DNA of 64,000 bases from NCBI RefSeq assembly GCF_014205765.1, contig NZ_JACIIZ010000011.1, positions 1 to 64,000 of the forward strand. The letters are read 5' to 3'. Of this stretch, positions 58,923-64,000 are shown piece by piece. Numbering within the stretch: position 1 is the stretch's first letter; every line of letters begins with the position of its first letter. This DNA comes from Nitrospirillum iridis (lineage in GTDB: Bacteria > Pseudomonadota > Alphaproteobacteria > Azospirillales > Azospirillaceae). Below the pieces are notes generated by a model. That model saw only the letters and a list, made by a program, of their open reading frames with translations, searched no databases and was not told the origin of the DNA. The translations under genes and the position numbers were made by a program.

Positions 58923-61501
58923 AAACAGCCACATTCCTGTCGTTTCGCATCGAGGCCCCGGATGACATAGTCCATGCCATGGGCGGCCTTGGGATTGTTC
59001 CGGGCGAAGAAACCCGCACCCGGTGGCGGCACATTGGGCAGTTCATGCCGGGTGCCGTAGGCTCGGGGAAGGATCGGGTCGCCCTTGGCCTCTCGGCTGA
59101 GGGTGTAACTGGCCAAGGGGACACCCGCCATTGGCTCTGCCACGATTGCGCCGGCCGTGATTCCGCTCAAAGCCGCCTCACGATGGTCCTGAATGCCGGA
59201 CAACGGATCACCATCGTTGTAATAGGCATCCACAGGGGCCGCCGGTGATGGGTAGCCGCCCACCGTGCGTGCGCTCAAGCCAGCGGAATTGAAGGTGACT
59301 GCAGGTTTGCCAGTGATGACGGATGCGGCGGACGCCATACCACCGCCCAGGGAGTGACCAGTAAAGGAGACCTTACCGCCTGAGGTGCGATCAACTTTCT
59401 TAGCCAGATAAGTGGCTTGGTCATATTCTTTTGACTGTTCCCCAAGGCCCTGTTGGAAGTTGTTTTTCCAGTCTTCCAAAGTCTGCGTACCACGGTAGGC
59501 GACGGTGTAATGTGTGCCATCGGCCCCGTCTTTGGCGAAAATCTGGGCGCGGAATGTGGTGTTGGTGGGTGAAAGGTCGGCCTTTCCGACGCCGAGTTTC
59601 GCCAACTCCGCCTTGCCCTGCGGTGTGTCCGGGTCGAGCATGCGGTATCCGGGCGGCATGGTCGGATCGCTGCCGTAGGTGTGGTTCGCCAGTATGGCAT
59701 TGTCGCGGGCGTTGGCCAGGGCGGCGCAGTTGGCAAGGCGGGCGGCGGTGGCGGGGTTGGACACCTCGGACTGCGCGTCCTGCGGCTCCTTCATGTTCAG
59801 CCAGATTTTGCCGCCGTTGTAGCGGATGCCGTCCTTGTCCAACACGGCGACGCTGCCGTTGCTGGACAGGATGACGTGCTCCGGCGTCAACTGCACGGTG
59901 CTGTTGCCCACCTTGAGCGCGATCAGCTGCCGCGCCTGCCGCACCGATGCCTTGGTCACCGTCTCGAACGCGTTGTTCTGGACGACCATGGAGAGGTCTT
60001 TCTGGGAGTGGAAGGCGATCTCCTCTGAGCCTGCCTTGTCCTCCAGGGTGAAGAGGTTGAAGCCACCGCCGCCGGGGCTGCTGGCGGTGCGGAAGGTTGT
60101 CTGGGTCTGCTGGGCGGGGAGGCCCAGGGGGGCGGTGGTCTCTGAATTGGGGACGGAGCCCAGGATGACGGGGCGGTCCGGGTTGCCTTCCAGGAAGGCG
60201 ACGACGACCTCCATGCCCATGCGGGGGATGGTCTGGGCGCCGAAGCCGCGGCCGGCCCATCCCTGGGCGACGCGGACCCAGCATGAGCTGGCCTCGTTGG
60301 ACTGGCCGCGGCGGTCCCAGAAGAACTGGACCTTCACCCGGCCGTGCTTGTCTGTGTAGATCTCCTGGCCCTTGGGTCCCACGACGACGGCCGTCTGCAG
60401 GCCGGCGATGGCGGGGCGGGTGGCGGTGCGCTGGGGCACGTAGGGGGTGGCGGCGGGCAGGCAGCTGAAGCGGTTGGTGTAGCCGGAATGGCCGGCCCCC
60501 GCGCTTTCATAACTGAGGTCGCTGGCGCGGTGGGTGATGCTCAGCACCACATAGGCGCCGTTCTCCGCCGCCACGGGATGGTCGGTCAGCTGGAAGCGTC
60601 CGCAAGGGGCCATGGATCGGCAATCGCCGGCGGCCTGCACGGTCTCACGCCCGACCTCCTCGGCCTGCATGGCGAGCTTGGCCCGTCGCTGGCCGTCGCC
60701 GGCGGTGTCGTGCAGGCCGGGATAGTCGAAATGCTCGTGCTCGGGGTCCTGGCTGTAGGTGGAGACGGTGGGGACGGTCTGCTTCAGGTCCAGCTTGCTG
60801 GTCTGGAAGTTGTAGTCGCCCATGGCCCAGGCGCTGGCCTGGTAGGCGTGGCTGCGGTGCCATTCGGTGATGTGGTTGCTGTGGGCGGAGGCGGCGCTGA
60901 AGGGGATCAGGGGCTCATCGCCCGTCTGGTAGGCGGAGGTCTGGGAGCCGAGGACGAAGGTGTGCTTCCCCGGCTCGTGACGGAAGAAGTAATAGAGGCC
61001 GTCCTCCTCCATCAGGCGGGAGACGAAGTTGAAGTCGGTCTCGCGATACTGCACGCAATATTCGCGCGCCGGCGGGGCGGAGACACCGGAGAAGTCGTAC
61101 TGGGTGACGCCCAGTTCCGCGAAGATGGTCTCCAGGATGTCCAGGGTGGTCTTGTTCTGGAAGATGCGGCAATCGCTGGTGCGGGTCAGGAACCACAGGC
61201 GGGGCACGATGCGCAGGGTGTAGTGGCGCTGCCCGCGCGAGGCGGCATGGCCGCCGGTGAGGGAGGCGACGACGCCGTTGAAGGTGCGGTAGACGCCGTC
61301 CTCCAGGCGCAGCTTGAGGTCCACGCTCTGCGCGATCAGCGCGGCGGGGTCCAGGTTGTCGTCCATGGCGCGCACGGTGGCCCGGAACTCGAAGGGCACC
61401 GAGACACCCTCCATCCCCTCCAGCGCCTCCAGCAGCAGCTGGTCGGGCCCCAGGGGGCTGTCCATCCCCAATAACCGGTCCGCTTGGGTGTAACCGTCCA
61501 T
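58919..61501 (-). CDS. vgrG: Evolved VgrG with C-terminal class 3 lipase domain
   Basis: 860 residues from the ATG at 61501 (GAGGAGCTG ribosome site). Residues 1 to about 508 are the VgrG core, almost identical to the 56368 gene. The last roughly 260 residues form a lipase_3-type hydrolase: VAYRGTQTLEDWKNNFQQG, the nucleophile elbow FTGHSLGGGMAS, YYNDGDPLSG (acid) and AAHGMDYVI (histidine). It should be a specialised effector delivered by the T6SS to attack membrane lipids of target cells. The downstream ankyrin gene is translationally coupled. Confidence 0.9.
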   Translation of the reverse strand: MDGYTQADRLLGMDSPLGPDQLLLEALEGMEGVSVPFEFRATVRAMDDNLDPAALIAQSVDLKLRLEDGVYRTFNGVVASLTGGHAASRGQRHYTLRIVPRLWFLTRTSDCRIFQNKTTLDILETIFAELGVTQYDFSGVSAPPAREYCVQYRETDFNFVSRLMEEDGLYYFFRHEPGKHTFVLGSQTSAYQTGDEPLIPFSAASAHSNHITEWHRSHAYQASAWAMGDYNFQTSKLDLKQTVPTVSTYSQDPEHEHFDYPGLHDTAGDGQRRAKLAMQAEEVGRETVQAAGDCRSMAPCGRFQLTDHPVAAENGAYVVLSITHRASDLSYESAGAGHSGYTNRFSCLPAATPYVPQRTATRPAIAGLQTAVVVGPKGQEIYTDKHGRVKVQFFWDRRGQSNEASSCWVRVAQGWAGRGFGAQTIPRMGMEVVVAFLEGNPDRPVILGSVPNSETTAPLGLPAQQTQTTFRTASSPGGGGFNLFTLEDKAGSEEIAFHSQKDLSMVVQNNAFETVTKASVRQARQLIALKVGNSTVQLTPEHVILSSNGSVAVLDKDGIRYNGGKIWLNMKEPQDAQSEVSNPATAARLANCAALANARDNAILANHTYGSDPTMPPGYRMLDPDTPQGKAELAKLGVGKADLSPTNTTFRAQIFAKDGADGTHYTVAYRGTQTLEDWKNNFQQGLGEQSKEYDQATYLAKKVDRTSGGKVSFTGHSLGGGMASAASVITGKPAVTFNSAGLSARTVGGYPSPAAPVDAYYNDGDPLSGIQDHREAALSGITAGAIVAEPMAGVPLASYTLSREAKGDPILPRAYGTRHELPNVPPPGAGFFARNNPKAAHGMDYVIRGLDAKRQECGCL

Positions 61502-61956
61502 CAGCTCCTCGTATGCCCGGCGGACAAGTGCGCGCCGAACGTCCTCAGCCACAGCGGGTTTCGGCGACACCGTCTATGGCGGCCCCACCTGAATGTTCTG
61601 CTTCCTTGGCATGCTTTCAAAACGGTGCCGCCGCTCTTTAGTAACCTCACCGCGACAGAGAACTATGGGCCGTGGGTGGGGCGTCAAGGGTGTCCGCCGT
61701 CCCGCCATCTTTGGTGTGGTAAATGTGGCAATAAATTGGACGGCATTTATTTTTAATGATGGATTAACAGTCGGATCTTTCATGTTAATATGCCCTTAAA
61801 ATTCCACGTCTATTACATAATTATGGAAATTATATTATATTCTGTTCAGAATTAAGGTATAAATATCTATCACCTATTGAGTACATTCTTACGGTATAAA
61901 CTGGAGACGCCTTTCTGTCCTGATGGTAGCCGGGCTTGTCAGGCCGCCTGGCGTGA

Positions 61957-61996
61957 ATATGGATAAATTCCAATAAAAACAATCATTTATCCATAT
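61957..61996. promoter_or_regulatory. 12-bp inverted repeat in AT-rich region
   Basis: ATATGGATAAAT (61957-61968) and ATTTATCCATAT (61985-61996) are perfect complements, 16 bp apart. Candidate regulator site or hairpin. Confidence 0.45.
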
Positions 61997-62003
61997 AATC
62001 CCG

Positions 62004-62019
62004 AACGTGTTAACACGTT
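62004..62019. promoter_or_regulatory. 16-bp perfect palindrome AACGTGTTAACACGTT
   Basis: A gap-free palindrome that lies 8 bp after the 12-bp inverted repeat and about 430 bp before the FHA start. Suitable for a dimeric DNA-binding protein; none is encoded in the vicinity. Confidence 0.5.
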
Positions 62020-62105
62020 ATTGGGGTGGGCCGAACATGCCAAAGCTGGCTTTCGCGACGCCGGGCCCTGTTTTGCTTGTGGGTATAAGGCCTCGGCCCT
62101 GCAGT

Positions 62106-62143
62106 CATATATCCCCTTCAGCTAGGCCGTTCCAGGATATATG
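62106..62143. promoter_or_regulatory. 9-bp inverted repeat CATATATCC...GGATATATG
   Basis: Perfect arms 62106-62114 and 62135-62143, 20 bp apart. Third dyad in the same intergenic region. Confidence 0.4.
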
Positions 62144-62449
62144 GCATTATGATGGCTAGGGTTGGTTTATTAAATGAATTCCGAGGGTTGCTTGCGCCAT
62201 GAAATGTCGGAATTTTATTTGGACCACACTTTAAAGATATGCCATACGACTGATTTTCGTCGTGTTTAATCCGCCAGTCTACCTCTTATTGGATAAGACG
62301 ATGAGAATCGATTCTGAGGACTCGACGGAACTATCGTCCGAATTATATCAACGTGCGCTGTTTGGTAATTTTATCGTTAAAAGATTGGACGCCTGACCGA
62401 CCTCTCGCATGACGTCGGTTCGAGGGTGCCCTTGCCCAGCGAGGATCAG

Positions 62450-64000
62450 ATGGCCCTTGTCTTGCGGGTCCTTGTGGCCGGTGACTGTTCGATATCCGAA
62501 GGTGAAACCCGTGTCTGCGCCGGCAGCAGTTTCACCATAGGCCGTGGTGTGGAAAACGACTGGGTGGTCATCGACCCCCAACGCCACCTTTCCAAGCAGC
62601 ATTGCCGGATAGAGCTGCGTGGGCAGACTTATTTCGTCATCGATACCAGTACCAACGGCGTCTATGTCGGCGGGGCGGCCACGCCGCTGGGCCGAGGCAA
62701 CGCCCAGCCCGTCAATGACGGGGATGTGATCAACCTTGGGCCCTGCACCCTGCGCTTGGAAATCGAGGAGCAGGTGCCCGCGACGCTAGGGGGTGGGCAG
62801 GACGGTGTGGCCTCCATTGCTACTCCGCTGACCGGCGGCACGCTGTCCGATCCCGAGATTGATTACACTCTGGCTGGTCTAAATGGGGATGGTCCGAACG
62901 GAGGGGGCCTGAACGGCCGCACCGGCTATGGCGCTTCCTTGACGCAGGTTCTGGCTGGCGACAGCGTCGGCGAATTGCAGCTGACCGACATGTTGGGCGA
63001 GCGGGAAGGGGAGGTGGAACCCGCCTTTGGCGGCGTCCTCGCCTTGGCCCCGTCCCTGGCGGCGGCGCATACCGGCACCGGCGCCTATTTCGAGGCGCCG
63101 GAGGTCAAGCATCCCGTCATTCCCGTCGATTGGCAGGCGGAAGCGGGGGACGGCGCCGTCTCCCCGCAGGATGAACTGGGGTCGGTCTCCACCGCCGCCC
63201 AACTGATGACCGAGGCGTTCACCGGGGCCCGCGACGGCCGGGCCATGGCCCGCCTCACGGGGGCCGCGTCGGCAGCGGTCAACGGCGGCGCCACCATCCT
63301 GCCCATCAATCCGCCCACCGTCCAGGCACGGCCCCAGCCGGCCCCAGCTCCGGTCGCGGGCGCGGTCAATGCGGCCACCGTCGCCATGCCGGCGCCTGCC
63401 CCGGTCATCCCCCAACCCGCGCCGGCGGCGCAGGCCGTTGCACCCCAGCCCGTCGCGCCGGCACCGGCCGCGGCGGCCCCAACTCCGGCGGCCGCCCAGA
63501 TTCCCACCGATGTGTTCGAGGCGTTCCTGGCCGGCGTGGGCCTGCCGCTGGACGCGGTGGACACGGCCGACGCCCCGGCGCTGATGCACAAGATGGGCGT
63601 TGCGTTGCGTGAGGCCGTCGGCGGCTTGCGCGAGCTGCTGGAGCTGCGGGCCTTCCTGAAGTCCGAGTTCCGCATCGAGCACACGCTGTTGCGCGCCAAG
63701 GAGAACAACCCGCTGAAGTTCTCCGCCAACCTGGAGGGCACGCTGGCCGTGCTGATCGGCCGGCGGGTCATGGGCTTCATGGACGCGCCCGAGGCCATCC
63801 GCGAAAGCCTGCGCGACATCAAGGCCCATGAGGTGGCGCTGATCGCCGGCATGAAGACGGTGGTGGGCGACGTGCTGGAGCAACTGTCGCCCGACACCAT
63901 CAAGTCCGACGTCAGCACCTCCGTGCTGCCACAGGTGCACAAGGCCCGCTGCTGGGAACGGTACGAGCAGATCCACCAGCGGATGATCGGTGAACAGTCT
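62450..64000 (+). CDS. tagH: T6SS FHA-domain protein TagH-like, 3' end beyond window
   Basis: 517 codons are in the window and the frame is open to the end. Residues about 8-100 form an FHA domain (SFTIGRGVENDWVVIDPQRHLSKQHCRI, TSTNGVYVGG, NDGDVINLG), which binds phosphothreonine. A Pro/Ala-rich linker follows (about 285-345). The C-terminal part (LRELLELRAFLKSEFRIEHT, NNPLKFSANLEG) is the type VI FHA C-terminal domain. It regulates T6SS assembly with the PpkA/PppA kinase and phosphatase, and usually heads the structural cluster. GAGGATC ribosome site before the ATG. Confidence 0.9.
   Translation, partial: MALVLRVLVAGDCSISEGETRVCAGSSFTIGRGVENDWVVIDPQRHLSKQHCRIELRGQTYFVIDTSTNGVYVGGAATPLGRGNAQPVNDGDVINLGPCTLRLEIEEQVPATLGGGQDGVASIATPLTGGTLSDPEIDYTLAGLNGDGPNGGGLNGRTGYGASLTQVLAGDSVGELQLTDMLGEREGEVEPAFGGVLALAPSLAAAHTGTGAYFEAPEVKHPVIPVDWQAEAGDGAVSPQDELGSVSTAAQLMTEAFTGARDGRAMARLTGAASAAVNGGATILPINPPTVQARPQPAPAPVAGAVNAATVAMPAPAPVIPQPAPAAQAVAPQPVAPAPAAAAPTPAAAQIPTDVFEAFLAGVGLPLDAVDTADAPALMHKMGVALREAVGGLRELLELRAFLKSEFRIEHTLLRAKENNPLKFSANLEGTLAVLIGRRVMGFMDAPEAIRESLRDIKAHEVALIAGMKTVVGDVLEQLSPDTIKSDVSTSVLPQVHKARCWERYEQIHQRMIGEQS

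Larger units (their letters stand above)
61502..62449. other. AT-rich intergenic region between T6SS effector and FHA genes
   Basis: About 950 bp separating divergent T6SS transcripts. From about 61740 to 62390 it is much richer in A+T than the rest of the window. It holds three inverted repeats (listed separately) and several TATAAT-like boxes (e.g. GGTATAAATATC near 61855, GGTATAAACTGG near 61893). Short frames here have no similarity I recognise. It may be a xenogeneic-silenced control region. Confidence 0.6.

Overview
This is a GC-rich, gene-dense stretch of a Gram-negative chromosome or large replicon. TonB-dependent receptors, a type VI secretion (T6SS) locus with VgrG, Eag-type chaperone and RHS effector, and the codon style suggest an alphaproteobacterium, perhaps of the Azospirillaceae/Rhodospirillales. 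That placement is inference from general character; no marker gene is present. I saw no rRNA, tRNA or CRISPR array.

Layout. (1) 1-2640: a scrambled edge. An IS3-family element, cut by the window start, has inserted into a short-chain dehydrogenase (SDR) gene and removed its N-terminal half. Two small intact genes follow (dinucleotide-binding reductase, SnoaL-like), then two truncated genes fused tail to tail (methyltransferase 5' part, cyclophilin-like 3' part). (2) 2971-8846: a tightly coupled six-gene operon encoding a heme-oxygenase-like protein, two ATP-grasp-like ligases, a PaaK-like adenylating enzyme and two family-2 glycosyltransferases. It looks like an undescribed small-molecule biosynthetic cluster behind an AT-rich promoter region with dyads. 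(3) 9379-48374: a large, apparently catabolic island. It has two TonB receptors, two MFS transporters, an amidohydrolase, several SDRs, a DUF1445 protein, a PhyH dioxygenase, a glutamine-synthetase-like ligase translationally coupled to a Rieske oxygenase, a separate ferredoxin reductase and ferredoxin, a 2-oxoglutarate/IPNS-type oxygenase, hydantoinase HyuAB, a dihydroorotase-like cyclic amidase, two LysR and one GntR regulator, and an ornithine cyclodeaminase/aldehyde dehydrogenase/DHDPS trio. Together these suggest import and stepwise degradation of a nitrogen-rich, probably cyclic organic compound. (4) 48560-49457: a MarR/DUF1398 pair. (5) 49525-64000: a T6SS effector island on the minus strand: vgrG-lipase, ankyrin protein, second vgrG, Ser/Ala/Gly-rich protein, Eag chaperone, RHS effector with a C-terminal toxin, two small orphan genes and a displaced rhs fragment. 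An AT-rich region separates it from a plus-strand FHA (TagH-like) gene that runs off the window and probably starts the structural T6SS cluster.

The most unusual non-coding signal is a family of about 130-bp intergenic repeats in the catabolic island (19741, 24547, 30061, 30574, 37462). Their stems differ in sequence but keep pairing, with conserved tetraloops (GGAT or CGAT; GACC or GACT), which is compensatory change. Two copies are followed directly by a perfect 12-13 bp hairpin of unrelated sequence. A second, 72-bp repeat occurs upstream of the reductase gene and upstream of the IPNS-like gene.
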